A stretch of 64,000 nt of DNA, taken from the NCBI RefSeq assembly GCF_046237605.1, contig NZ_CP143542.1, positions 1,922,001 to 1,986,000 of the forward strand. The letters are read 5' to 3'. The notes beneath the pieces were generated by a model. It did no database searches and was not told the origin of the DNA. It saw only the letters and a list, made by a program, of their open reading frames with translations. Positions within the stretch are counted from its first letter, which is position 1, and each line of letters begins with the position of its first letter. Source of the stretch: Paraperibacillus marinus (GTDB taxonomy: Bacteria > Bacillota > Bacilli > Bacillales > DSM-1321). Below are positions 32,721 to 40,461 of the stretch, piece by piece. The translations under genes were made by a program, and so were the position numbers.

Positions 32721-33278
32721 TCACCTTCTGGAACGGATGCCGGCCCATGTCCCGGCAGCCAGGCCGCCCAGGCTGTCTGTTATAAGGTCCGTCATCGTAT
32801 CCTTGTTTCCACCGCCCTGTAGAGTCATCCCGAATAGCTGATCAGAAGTAAATTCGTACACTTCCCATAAAACTCCGCCAAAAACTGCAAATGAAAACGT
32901 AAAAAGGAAAACAAACCAGGGGGAAATATGTTTTCCTGCATCTCGTTGGACCAGCCTTTCATATAGCGCGATGCCCATGAATCCGAGTAAAATCCCGCTG
33001 AGGCCGTGAAGGAAGGAATCCCACCAGCCAAGATGATACCAGCCGCGGACAGAGCCGAGATATTGTGAGGCAGTAAGGAAAAGAATGTAGCAAATGGTGA
33101 GGGGACCGTTAAAGCTAATGTGTATTAAAGGAAGGAGCAGAGGAATGGCACCACAGAGAATCCCCGCTGCTGCCACTGATGCTTTGAACGTTTCCCCATT
33201 GACATAATAGATAACAGCCAGGAAAGCCATAAAAAAAACATATAGATAACAGAGAACTTTAATCAGTTTTTTATCCAT
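32721..33278 (-). CDS. DUF2238-like integral membrane protein, tandem copy 2
   Basis: A 185-residue membrane protein with about five or six helices. Conserved polar motifs stand inside or next to helices: WWDSFLHGLSG, LWEVYEF and NKDTMTDLITDSLGG. The same motifs appear in the neighbour at 33291-33863 (WWDTVLHLFKG, FWEVYEY, NADTMQDLLAGLGG), so the two arose by tandem duplication. The pattern resembles the YjdF/DUF2238 family. The buried Asp, His and Glu residues could bind a metal, but no function is known. It lies 12 bp after copy 1 in one operon. Confidence 0.75.
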   Translation of the reverse strand: MDKKLIKVLCYLYVFFMAFLAVIYYVNGETFKASVAAAGILCGAIPLLLPLIHISFNGPLTICYILFLTASQYLGSVRGWYHLGWWDSFLHGLSGILLGFMGIALYERLVQRDAGKHISPWFVFLFTFSFAVFGGVLWEVYEFTSDQLFGMTLQGGGNKDTMTDLITDSLGGLAAGTWAGIRSRR

Positions 33279-33290
33279 TTTTACACCTCG

Positions 33291-33863
33291 TCATATGTTC
33301 GACTGCCTTTGCCGCAATGCTGCATAGACAGCAGCAGCCAGGCCGCCGCCTAAACCGGCGAGAAGGTCCTGCATGGTGTCAGCGTTCCCGCCTCTTTGCA
33401 TCGTTTCGGTATAGTAAAGGTCTCCAAAATACTCGTATACCTCCCAAAAAACACTGGAAGAAGCGGCAAGTGATAGACTGAAGAGAAATAGGAGCAATGG
33501 AGAAGTTCCCTTCCTGTCCTCTGGTTTCACAAAAATCTTAAACAAACAAAGGGCGATGAAACCCATAAAAATGCCTTTAAATAAATGCAAGACCGTATCC
33601 CACCAAAGGATATGCAGATAGAACTTTGCGATGGAACCCAGATAGGTGGAACAAAAGATGAAAACATAATAAGCCAGGATGACCGGGATATTGAATGGGG
33701 GATGTTTCATGAACAGCAGCAAAAGCGGCAGGGCGCTGACCAAAATTCCGCCTGCTGCAACCTGCCAGCGTGAAGTGTCATCCTTCATAAAGTAATATAT
33801 GAATAACCCGGCCATAAACAACATAAAGATGACAGACAGGGAAAGAATCACCTTTTTTTCCAT
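33291..33863 (-). CDS. DUF2238-like integral membrane protein, tandem copy 1
   Basis: A 190-residue membrane protein and paralogue of the next gene in the operon. It has an N-terminal helix pair, the motif ILWWDTVLHLFKG near the middle, SSVFWEVYEYFGDL, and a C-terminal GGNADTMQDLLAGLGG before the last helix. ATG 33863 is used because GAGAGGTGAAAAATAGA precedes it; a longer in-frame version from 33938 would add a soluble segment with no binding site. Upstream on the other side lies the queC riboswitch promoter, so the two units are divergent. Confidence 0.75.
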   Translation of the reverse strand: MEKKVILSLSVIFMLFMAGLFIYYFMKDDTSRWQVAAGGILVSALPLLLLFMKHPPFNIPVILAYYVFIFCSTYLGSIAKFYLHILWWDTVLHLFKGIFMGFIALCLFKIFVKPEDRKGTSPLLLFLFSLSLAASSSVFWEVYEYFGDLYYTETMQRGGNADTMQDLLAGLGGGLAAAVYAALRQRQSNI

Positions 33864-33957
33864 TCTATTTTTCACCTCTCTGTCATTATGCCCAGCCTGG
33901 CTGAAAAAGTACGCTTCGCCGAATCGTTTTTTTATCATACATGAGCAAAAAAACCTT

Positions 33958-33986
33958 TTGTTTTTACGGAGATGTGATACTATAAG
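33958..33986 (+). promoter_or_regulatory. Sigma-A promoter of the queC transcript
   Basis: TTGTTT (33958-33963) and TATAAG (33981-33986) are exactly 17 bp apart, and the riboswitch aptamer begins 25 bp downstream. Confidence 0.6.
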
Positions 33987-34011
33987 ATAGTCATTATCAA
34001 CAGCATATAAG

Positions 34012-34047
34012 AGAGGTTCTTAGCTACCCTCTATAAAAAACTAAGGA
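34012..34047 (+). ncRNA. preQ1-I riboswitch aptamer
   Basis: AGAGGTTCTTAGCTACCCTCT followed by ATAAAAAACTAAGG is the class I preQ1 pseudoknot: a five-base-pair stem (AGAGG/CCTCT), the ligand-contacting loop and the A-rich tail with the CUAAGG that pairs back to the loop. Binding of preQ1 should favour the terminator that follows and shut off queC. Confidence 0.93.
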
Positions 34048-34048
34048 A

Positions 34049-34085
34049 AAACAGTGCTGCTTTTCTTTAGCCGCACTGTTTTTTC
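34049..34085 (+). terminator. preQ1 riboswitch expression-platform terminator
   Basis: AACAGTGCTGC and GCCGCACTGTT pair around a T-rich loop, followed by TTTTTT, immediately after the aptamer and 19 bp before the queC start. Confidence 0.88.
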
Positions 34086-34103
34086 GTGTAAAGGAGCATT
34101 CAC

Positions 34104-34760
34104 ATGAAAAATGAAAAAGCCCTTGTTGTCTTCAGCGGGGGACAAGACAGTACCACCTGCCTATTCTGGGCAATAAAAACATTCAGGGAAGTAGAAGCAG
34201 TCACCTTTAATTATGGGCAGCGTCATGCGCTGGAAATTGATTGCGCCAAGTCCATTGCAAATGAATTGGGAATTCGGCATCATATTCTGGATATGTCCCT
34301 TTTGAATCAATTGGCACCCGGCGCCCTGACTCGTGATGAGATACCGGTCGAGGATGGTGAAGATGGCGGCATGCCGAACACGTTTGTACCGGGAAGGAAT
34401 TTACTCTTCTTGTCATTTGCGGCTATCCTGGCAAGGGGGAGAGGTGCCAGGCATATTGTAACGGGAGTATGCGAAACTGACTTCAGCGGGTATCCGGACT
34501 GCAGGGACAATTTTGTGAAATCCCTTAATGTAAGCATTAATCTGTCCATGGATGAAAACATGGTTATCCATACACCGCTTATGTGGCTGGACAAAAAAGA
34601 AACCTGGGCACTTGCGGACAGCCTGGGCGCACTCGGCTTCGTCCAGAAAAAAACGCTCACCTGCTACAACGGAGTAATGGCTGAAGGATGCGGAAGCTGT
34701 CCAGCCTGCCGATTAAGGAAAAAAGGGCTGGATGAATACCTGGCAATAAAAAAATCTTGA
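34104..34760 (+). CDS. queC: 7-cyano-7-deazaguanine synthase
   Basis: A 218-residue ATP-dependent enzyme that makes preQ0 from 7-carboxy-7-deazaguanine and ammonia in queuosine biosynthesis. The N-terminal VVFSGGQDSTTCLFWA is the PP-loop. FNYGQRHALEID and GRNLLFLSFAAI are family segments, and the C-terminal zinc site has four Cys (TCYNGVMAEGCGSCPACRL). It is preceded by a preQ1-I riboswitch and followed by a VUT-family transporter. The usual partners queD, queE and queF are not next to it, in contrast with the B. subtilis queCDEF operon. Confidence 0.95.
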   Translation: MKNEKALVVFSGGQDSTTCLFWAIKTFREVEAVTFNYGQRHALEIDCAKSIANELGIRHHILDMSLLNQLAPGALTRDEIPVEDGEDGGMPNTFVPGRNLLFLSFAAILARGRGARHIVTGVCETDFSGYPDCRDNFVKSLNVSINLSMDENMVIHTPLMWLDKKETWALADSLGALGFVQKKTLTCYNGVMAEGCGSCPACRLRKKGLDEYLAIKKS

Positions 34761-34813
34761 AAAATACTTCATTAGCCGGCTATGTGAGCCGTGTATAAAA
34801 AGGAGCATGCAGC

Positions 34814-35347
34814 ATGATCAGAATCATACTATATTTATTATCCATTGTGGCGGCGAACGTGGTGACTGCCAAATTCGCGCCGCTTACTTTCGGATCGTTT
34901 ATCGTCCCGATGGGGACCTTGCTGATAGGTGCAACCTTTATCCTGAGGGACCTTGTACAGAATAAGCTGGGCAGGAGCCGGACTTATGCGGCAATCGGCA
35001 CGGCCCTGCTGCTTTCGGCCGTTGTCTCCTTCCTTTTGGACGATACGCTTTTAATTGTTCTTGCGTCAGCCATTTCTTTTGCGATATCGGAAACTACGGA
35101 TACAGAGATTTATACAAGACTCCGCCTCCCATTGGCGTGGCGGGTATTTTACAGCGGACTTGTCGGTGGCCTGCTTGATTCGGCGGTCTTCGTCCTGATC
35201 GGCCTCAGCCCGCTCGGGGCAAATATCCTCCCATGGGAAGCCGTTCCGGCAGCCATCCTGGGCCAGGTTATTGTCAAAACCATCATTCAGGGAATTGGCG
35301 CTTTGATTCTCCAGAATGTATGGAGCAGAAAAGAAGCAGCAGCATAA
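34814..35347 (+). CDS. VUT-family queuosine-precursor transporter (YhhQ-like)
   Basis: A 177-residue protein with about five or six membrane helices. The opening IVAANVVTAKFAPLTFGSF, the polar LIGATFILRDLVQNKLG after helix two, and EIYTRLRLPLAWRVFYSGL with GGLLDSAVF are typical of VUT (vitamin uptake transporter) proteins of the YhhQ type, which import queuosine precursors such as preQ0, preQ1 or queuine. The location 53 bp after queC, under the same riboswitch, supports this use. AAAAAGGAGCATGCAGC precedes the ATG. Confidence 0.88.
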   Translation: MIRIILYLLSIVAANVVTAKFAPLTFGSFIVPMGTLLIGATFILRDLVQNKLGRSRTYAAIGTALLLSAVVSFLLDDTLLIVLASAISFAISETTDTEIYTRLRLPLAWRVFYSGLVGGLLDSAVFVLIGLSPLGANILPWEAVPAAILGQVIVKTIIQGIGALILQNVWSRKEAAA

Positions 35348-35349
35348 TA

Positions 35350-35394
35350 AAGAGGGTATCCATAAAGGTATGAACTTATGGATACCCTCTCTTT
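35350..35394 (+). terminator. Terminator of queC operon
   Basis: AGAGGGTATCCATAA and TTATGGATACCCTCT pair perfectly around a ten-base loop, followed by CTTTTATTT. Confidence 0.85.
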
Positions 35395-35521
35395 TATTTG
35401 CAGCTGGACACAGGGCTGCCTGGCACTGCAAAGGCTCTGCTTTCAGCCGTTTTGACGACAACGACAGCAGAATTTCCGGCTTAACGATGTCCCTTTACAG
35501 AACTCATTTATACAGAAAACA

Positions 35522-35576
35522 AAAAGAGGCGACTCTCAGGTTGAGTCAATCAACCAGTGAATCGCCCTCTTTTTTT
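35522..35576 (-). terminator. Bidirectional hairpin terminator
   Basis: AAAAGAGGCGA and TCGCCCTCTTTT pair around a loop with its own GGTTGA/TCAACC stem. T tracts flank it on both strands. It closes the small minus-strand gene. 35395-35521 holds nothing else recognisable. Confidence 0.65.
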
Positions 35577-35749
35577 TATCGGCGATGTTCGACAAGGTCA
35601 ATGACTCCAAGGACCACATGGGCCAGACCAAAACCAAAAACAGTATGGGCCACCATCTTGTTGGAACGCGGCATTTGTTTCATTGCATATCCAGCAGCTG
35701 TCACTGCAGAACCTAATGCAGTTGGAATTAATCCTTCACGAACGTCCAT
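35576..35749 (-). CDS. 57-residue conserved Bacillus small protein
   Basis: Encodes 57 residues starting MDVREGLIPTALGSAVTAAG and ending LAHVVLGVIDLVEHRR, with a glycine-rich hydrophobic segment, a positively charged middle (MPRSNKM) and a second amphipathic segment. I recall very similar short Bacillus proteins (sometimes mislabelled asparagine synthase), but none with known function. ATG 35749 is used: a GGGGGG element lies about ten bases upstream. Monocistronic with a terminator overlapping its stop. Confidence 0.65.
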   Translation of the reverse strand: MDVREGLIPTALGSAVTAAGYAMKQMPRSNKMVAHTVFGFGLAHVVLGVIDLVEHRR

Positions 35750-35987
35750 TGTCAATTGCCCCCCAAAATCGCAGATATTGATGATTGAAATCATCCTGAC
35801 TAGTTTTGCCTCCAGGTGATGAGGTATGCAGATAAATCGGCAGGGAATAATATGGACTGTGTCATTTTGTTGAACGCATCTGTCTCGGTGCTGTCAGGCG
35901 TATAATTTGCCTTGAATGGGGGCCGGGTGTAAAAATAAAAAAGAATAAAACAGCATGCAGCTGAAGATATGGAAGGAAGTGCAGCAT

Positions 35988-37010
35988 ATGGCAAGCTTAT
36001 TGGATTCATTTGAATACAAAGGCCTTAAATTGAAAAATCGCATCGTAATGCCCCCGATGTGCCAATATTCCGTGGACAAGAAGGACGGAACTCCGAATGA
36101 TTGGCATTTCAGTCATTATACAAGCCGTGCTATCGGCGGAACCGGGTTGATCATCATGGAAATGACAGATGTGGAGCCGGATGGAAGAATTACCGATTAT
36201 GACCTCGGCCTCTGGTCAGATGATCAAATACCAGCGTTCAAGAGGATCATTGAAGCCTGCCAATCTTACGGTTCAAAGGTCGGCATTCAGATTGCGCATG
36301 CCGGAAGAAAGGCAGAGGACGCCAAGGTGCCCGTTTCATCCACTTCCGATGCTTTCTCAGACCGGTATAACCAGCCCCGGGCTCTTTCAACTGAGGAAAC
36401 TGAGCAAATGGTGGAAAAGTATAGAGCAGCTGTACGGAGAGCCGTGCAGGCGGGTGTGGATACAATTGAAATTCACGGTGCGCATGGTTATTTGATCCAT
36501 CAATTCCAATCACCGCTTACGAACAAGAGAACAGACAAATACGGCGAGGACAAGGCGCTGTTCGGCATCGAAGTGATCAGGGCAGCGAAGAAAGAAATGC
36601 CAGAAGAAATGCCGCTCATCTTCCGTATCTCTGCAGTGGAGTATGCGGATGGAGGTTATGACCTGGAGCATTCCGCCGAACTTGCAAGACGCTATAAAGA
36701 AGCAGGAGCCGATATCCTGCATGTATCTTCCGGAGGAGAAGGTACCACTGGACCCCAGTATTCAGGACCGGGATATCAGCTCGACTTTGCTGATAAGCTC
36801 CGCAAGGAAACAGACATGCCGGTCATCGCGGTCGGCCGCCTCGAAGGTTTCGAGCTGAGCGACAAAGCCATCCGTGAAGGCCATGCCGACCTTGCCGCCA
36901 TCGGGAGAGGGATGCTGTCAAGTCCTTATTGGGCAAATGAAGCTTCCATCGCCCTTGGCGGAGAGCCCTTGACTCCAAACCAGTATCGTGCCGCTTACAG
37001 CATTAGATAA
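35988..37010 (+). CDS. namA: NADPH dehydrogenase, old yellow enzyme family (YqjM-like)
   Basis: A 340-residue FMN enzyme that reduces activated C=C bonds and nitro compounds with NADPH. The N-terminal NRIVMPPMCQYSVD contains the redox-tuning Cys25 that marks the thermophilic-like YqjM subgroup. The substrate-binding His pair is in EIHGAHGYLIHQF, followed by SPLTNKRTDKYG. Phosphate-binding segments HVSSGGEGT and VGRLEGF, IGRGMLSSPYW complete the TIM barrel. ATG 35988 has GGAAGGAAGTG upstream. Monocistronic; linked in relatives to oxidative and electrophile stress. Confidence 0.95.
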   Translation: MASLLDSFEYKGLKLKNRIVMPPMCQYSVDKKDGTPNDWHFSHYTSRAIGGTGLIIMEMTDVEPDGRITDYDLGLWSDDQIPAFKRIIEACQSYGSKVGIQIAHAGRKAEDAKVPVSSTSDAFSDRYNQPRALSTEETEQMVEKYRAAVRRAVQAGVDTIEIHGAHGYLIHQFQSPLTNKRTDKYGEDKALFGIEVIRAAKKEMPEEMPLIFRISAVEYADGGYDLEHSAELARRYKEAGADILHVSSGGEGTTGPQYSGPGYQLDFADKLRKETDMPVIAVGRLEGFELSDKAIREGHADLAAIGRGMLSSPYWANEASIALGGEPLTPNQYRAAYSIR

Positions 37011-37017
37011 GTACAAA

Positions 37018-37047
37018 GACAGCCAGCCTCAGAGCCTGGCTGTTTTT
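37018..37047 (+). terminator. Terminator of namA
   Basis: ACAGCCAG and CTGGCTGT pair around CCTCAGAGC, then TTTTT. Its T tract begins repeat copy B. Confidence 0.8.
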
Positions 37048-37190
37048 CTATGGAAAAGGGGCAGAGCTTTTGTATCGTAAGGCTTCCAGCAGCCAGGTGC
37101 AAACATCATTTATCTTGCTGAACATTCCTGCTCTTGCCCAAGTTCCTTTTAATACCTGGGCTGCGAGTAGAAAACTCATGTGTGTATTAT
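37040..37190 (+). repeat. Intergenic repeat family, copy B
   Basis: Starts at the namA terminator T tract (TTTTTCTATGGAAAAGGGG) and continues GTATCGTAAGGCTTCC, AACATCATTTATCTTGCTG, ATTCCTGCTCTTG, GTTCCTTTTAATACCTGGGCTG and GTAGAAAACTCATGTGTGTATTAT. Relative to copies A and C it lacks about 30 bp after the CTTGCTG block. The next stretch, to 37300, is GC-rich and featureless. Confidence 0.85.
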
Positions 37191-37329
37191 GCTTTGAGCC
37201 AGCCTGTAAAAGGGATGGCAGCAAGGAGGCTCAGCAGCTTCCAGGATACCTGGAAACCGGCCCGGCCAAGCGCCGGCAAAAGTCCCCTTTCTTGTCTGAC
37301 CCGCATAGACTGTAACGGGAAAGGAGTGG

Positions 37330-37863
37330 ATGAAGTTGACGGCTGTGGTCATTTACAGGAACCTGGAGGCAGTTATCACAAAGCAGCACTTATTAAAATG
37401 GCTTAAGGTAATGGCTATTCTGTCAGAGAAAGCCTTTCTAAATGAACATAAAAAATGGATAAAAGCGGATATCATCGATGGAGACCTATCCCTGCCTTTC
37501 ACTTTCTTCAGACTGGCTGACGGGCGCTTTTCCTTTCAGCTTGAGTACCAGCGGATAGAAGATCCTCCTGTTGAGATTACAGATGCCATCGAGCTATTGC
37601 TGCTTGAAGGCGATATAAATGGCGAGAAGCACATAATCAGGGGAAGCGATAAAGCGGTCATCACATTTTCATCAGCTTTGCCGAGGGCGTCCAAAGGCGA
37701 AGTTTTTCAGCTGTGGCTGGAAAAAGAAACTCAGCTGGGAAAGCTTGCCTTGCTGCTTGACTCGGTTGAAACAGAGGAATTTAAAAAAGAAGAACAGGGC
37801 ATCGAGAGAATGAGGATGACTGTTAAAAAGCAAATTAGATCACTTAATAAATTTGTTTTATAG
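37330..37863 (+). CDS. Hypothetical cytosolic protein, 175-177 residues
   Basis: A soluble protein with no membrane segment or Cys motif. It begins with a short strand (AVVIYRNLEAVIT), has an alternating strand-rich middle (LPFTFFRLADGRFSFQLEYQ, AVITFSSALPRASKGEVFQL) and ends in a charged helix (IERMRMTVKKQIRSLNKFVL). I recognise no family. AAGGAG at 37321-37326 is close to ATG 37330 and better spaced for in-frame TTG 37336, so the start is uncertain by two codons. It stands alone between repeat copy B and the Cys-rich gene. Confidence 0.6.
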   Translation: MKLTAVVIYRNLEAVITKQHLLKWLKVMAILSEKAFLNEHKKWIKADIIDGDLSLPFTFFRLADGRFSFQLEYQRIEDPPVEITDAIELLLLEGDINGEKHIIRGSDKAVITFSSALPRASKGEVFQLWLEKETQLGKLALLLDSVETEEFKKEEQGIERMRMTVKKQIRSLNKFVL

Positions 37864-37946
37864 CAAAAAGGCCGATTGTTGAATATTGCAGATTTCTCCT
37901 TCATATATTGTTCAAGTAACAGAGTAACTACGTGGAGGGGAATTGG

Positions 37947-38300
37947 ATGAGCGCACCTTTAGTTACGAATGAAAGATTAAGGTCTTATTTGCGTGAATGT
38001 GCCGAGGCCTGCAATGCATGTGCAGAAGCATGTGAGTACTGTTATAGGGAATGCCTGAGGAACGAAGAGGTGAGGCGGGAGGCTGTTAGGCTTGTCAGAG
38101 ACTGCGCCGATGTGTGCAACCTGGTGCGCCAGCTGATTACAAGGGAAAGTCCATATGCCCGTGTAATGTGCAGTGTAGCTGCTAATATCTGTGATGCTTC
38201 GGCACGGGTCTGCGAGCAGTATGAGGATGATTATTGCCGCCGATGCGCAGAAGCCTGCCGCCGTTGTGCCGATGCCTGCCGGGAACTTTGCATCAGCTAA
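37947..38300 (+). CDS. Cys-rich four-helix bundle copper-binding protein
   Basis: A 117-residue protein with 16 or more Cys arranged along helices: YLRECAEACNACAEACEYCY, then RDCADVCNLV, MCSVAANICDASARVCEQY and CRRCAEACRRCADACRELC. This is the four-helix ferritin-like Cys pattern of the cytosolic Csp/YhjQ family, which stores Cu(I) through inward-facing thiolates. There is no signal peptide, so copper storage in the cytosol or spore is the likely role. ATG 37947 follows GGAGGGGAATTGG. No copper operator was recognised upstream. Confidence 0.85.
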   Translation: MSAPLVTNERLRSYLRECAEACNACAEACEYCYRECLRNEEVRREAVRLVRDCADVCNLVRQLITRESPYARVMCSVAANICDASARVCEQYEDDYCRRCAEACRRCADACRELCIS

Positions 38301-38339
38301 AATCGAGGGATTACTTATACTTACATTAAATTTGTCTAA

Positions 38340-38411
38340 AAAGGGCCAGTTCACTGCCAGCCGCCTTTTCGGTATATCATCTTACCAAAAAGGCGGCAGT
38401 GGACTGGCCTT
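38340..38411 (+). terminator. Exceptionally long hairpin after the Cys-rich gene
   Basis: AAGGGCCAGTTCACTGCC..CCGCCTTTT..GGTA pairs with TTACC..AAAAGGCGG..CAGTGGACTGGCCTTT, a stem of about 30 base pairs with one small bulge and a short loop. A weak T tract follows. It can act as a terminator but is far longer than its neighbours and could be a small palindromic mobile sequence. Confidence 0.65.
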
Positions 38412-38519
38412 TATGCTGCAATTTTTAACCCCCTCTTTAGGCCCTGCACCCATTTAATGCAAGCGAATATACTTTTATCAGGAGTCGATTTGCCCAAATG
38501 AGAAGGGGAGAAAAAATTC

Positions 38520-39206
38520 GTGTGTATAAAAATTTTCAGGGGAGCAGACCCTGAACTTCCTCGAGCGGATGTGAACATCGTAATAGATGTGATCCGGGCC
38601 TTTACTGTCGCGCATTATGCTTTTATTAGAGGGGTGCGCGGCATCTTTCTAGCCCGGACTGTGGAATCGGCCATGCAGTACAAAGCAGAAAATCCCGGTT
38701 ATATACTGGCGGGTGAAATCAGGGGGCTTCCCATTGACGGCTTCGAACTGGACAATTCTCCAGTAAGACTTTTAAAAGCCGAACTGGATGGTAAATATTT
38801 GATACAAAAAACAACTAATGGAGTTGCGGCGGCCTTACATGCAAGGGGTGCTGATCATGTGCTCGTTACTGGTTTTTCGAATGCCAGAAAAACCGCAGAA
38901 TATGCCAGGAAGCTCACCGCTGAAAATCAGGGTACCATCAACATTATAGCTTCCCATCCCAGCGGTGATGATGATCTCGCATGTGCAGAGTTCATGAGGG
39001 AAATCATATTGGGAACCAGCCCTGAAGCGGAGATTACAGCAGCCCGGATCAAAAACTCTGCGGCGGCACAGAAGTTTGTGGACGACGCCTGCCCTGAATT
39101 TGATCCTGCTGACATTATAATTTGCACACAGGAGGAGCCTTCAGACTTTGTCATGAAGGTTTCCTATGACAGAAGGATACCGATGATCGAGAGGGTGGTC
39201 TTATGA
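38520..39206 (+). CDS. comB: 2-phosphosulfolactate phosphatase
   Basis: A 228-residue magnesium-dependent phosphatase that removes phosphate from 2-phosphosulfolactate. Family segments are NIVIDVIRAFTVAHYAFI near the N-terminus, ILAGEIRGLPIDGFELDNSP, QKTTNGVAAALHA and IIASHPSGDDDLACAEFM. In methanogens ComB belongs to coenzyme M synthesis; in Bacillus the yitC product makes sulfolactate, a major spore solute. The GTG start at 38520 is preceded by AAGGGGAG. It overlaps comA by 4 bp (ATGA). Confidence 0.92.
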   Translation: MCIKIFRGADPELPRADVNIVIDVIRAFTVAHYAFIRGVRGIFLARTVESAMQYKAENPGYILAGEIRGLPIDGFELDNSPVRLLKAELDGKYLIQKTTNGVAAALHARGADHVLVTGFSNARKTAEYARKLTAENQGTINIIASHPSGDDDLACAEFMREIILGTSPEAEITAARIKNSAAAQKFVDDACPEFDPADIIICTQEEPSDFVMKVSYDRRIPMIERVVL

Positions 39207-39982
39207 AGAACTCAGGCCTTAATCTGCCTGAAAGAGTATTAAAGCCAAGGACACACGGATTGACTATATTAATAGATAACGGAGTTCCTCTGCAATTCTT
39301 CAGAGATACCATGGAGAGTGCTCCTCAGTTCATTGATTATGTTAAATTCGGCTGGTGCACATCCCTGGTAACCCGGAACCTGAAGCAGAAAATCGAATGC
39401 CTGAGGGAAAATGATATCAGCTTCTTCTTTGGCGGAACTCTTTTTGAAAAATTCCTCAGTCAGAACAAAGCAGTGGAATATCACAGCTTCTGTAAAGAGC
39501 ACGGCGCAGAATACATTGAAATATCGAATGGGACCCTTGATATATCCAATCGGGTGAAAGCAGGCTATATACGGGAATTTGCTAAAGATTTTACGGTATT
39601 CAGTGAAGTAGGCAACAAAGATTCGGCTTTATCAGTCGGCCAGCATCCGGAGGAATGGATGGAATATATCCAGGAAGACCTGGATGCAGGTGCTTTCAAG
39701 GTCATCACTGAAGCGAGGGAGAGCGGCACAAGCGGGATCTGCACAGACAGAGGGGATTTGCGTCTTGAAATTGTCGATCTTATTATGAATTCAGAAATCC
39801 CATTGGAAAATCTGATATTTGAGGCGCCGAATAAAAAAATGCAGACCGCCTTCATCAAAATGGCAGGTCCCAATGTCAATTTGGCCAACATCCCTTTTGC
39901 CGACTTCATTTCACTTGAAACGCTGAGACTGGGATTAAGGTCTGATACCTTTTATACATTCAGCTGGGAGGAACAGACATGA
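39203..39982 (+). CDS. comA: Phosphosulfolactate synthase
   Basis: A 259-residue TIM-barrel enzyme that adds sulfite to phosphoenolpyruvate to give phosphosulfolactate. Characteristic parts are KPRTHGLTILIDNGVPL, the catalytic-region DYVKFGWCTSLV, EISNGTLDI, SEVGNKDS, and KVITEARESGTSGI near the middle. It matches B. subtilis YitD. Tight overlaps with comB upstream and the VOC gene downstream show one operon. The product, after ComB, is sulfolactate; no comC dehydrogenase is present, so coenzyme M is not the aim. Confidence 0.93.
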   Translation: MKNSGLNLPERVLKPRTHGLTILIDNGVPLQFFRDTMESAPQFIDYVKFGWCTSLVTRNLKQKIECLRENDISFFFGGTLFEKFLSQNKAVEYHSFCKEHGAEYIEISNGTLDISNRVKAGYIREFAKDFTVFSEVGNKDSALSVGQHPEEWMEYIQEDLDAGAFKVITEARESGTSGICTDRGDLRLEIVDLIMNSEIPLENLIFEAPNKKMQTAFIKMAGPNVNLANIPFADFISLETLRLGLRSDTFYTFSWEEQT

Positions 39983-40377
39983 GAAGTACAAATAAAGTAT
40001 TTCATCTGGCAATACCATGCAGGGAACTGGATGAAACAGCAGAATTTTACGAGAAACTCGGATGCAGGACAGCCAGAAGATATGAGGACAGAGTGACCCT
40101 GGATTTTTTCGGAGATCAGGTGGTCTGCCATTTAAGCCCTGAGGGGATAGATGAGATGCCGTCCATGTATCCAAGGCACTTTGGGATAACATTTAGGGAA
40201 GAGGAGGAGTTTCATAGGACTTATCTGCTGGCAAAGGAGCAGGCATTGCCATTCTTCCAGGAACTAATGGTACGATTTAAAGGGAAACGGGAAGAGCATA
40301 TTACCTTTTTCCTGGCAGATCCTTCAAATAATTTATTAGAATTCAAGTACTATCATGACCCTGAAATGATTTACTGA
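39979..40377 (+). CDS. VOC-family (glyoxalase-like) protein of the sulfolactate operon
   Basis: A 132-residue protein with a vicinal-oxygen-chelate fold: VFHLAIPCRELDETAEFYEK at the N-terminus supplies the first metal His, and the closing FFLADPSNNLLEFKYY has the metal Glu. Such proteins are metal-dependent lyases, isomerases or dioxygenases; the substrate is unknown. Its 4-bp overlap with comA indicates coupled translation and a role tied to sulfolactate or its precursor, which is inference. The operon probably ends here or with the next gene. Confidence 0.82.
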   Translation: MRSTNKVFHLAIPCRELDETAEFYEKLGCRTARRYEDRVTLDFFGDQVVCHLSPEGIDEMPSMYPRHFGITFREEEEFHRTYLLAKEQALPFFQELMVRFKGKREEHITFFLADPSNNLLEFKYYHDPEMIY

Positions 40378-40461
40378 TCCCTTTTTCTTCTGCCGAGCGC
40401 CATTCTTTGTATTTTTATGCTGATTGAGGTACGATCAGTACAAAAACAAGAGGTGCGAAAT

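Noticed and set aside
37070..37315. Open frames of 70-81 codons inside repeat copies B and C (37070-37315 and 40793-41005)
   Set aside because: They lie within the intergenic repeat, and the corresponding frame is stopped by TGA in copy A. The similarity is at DNA level, not as a conserved protein.
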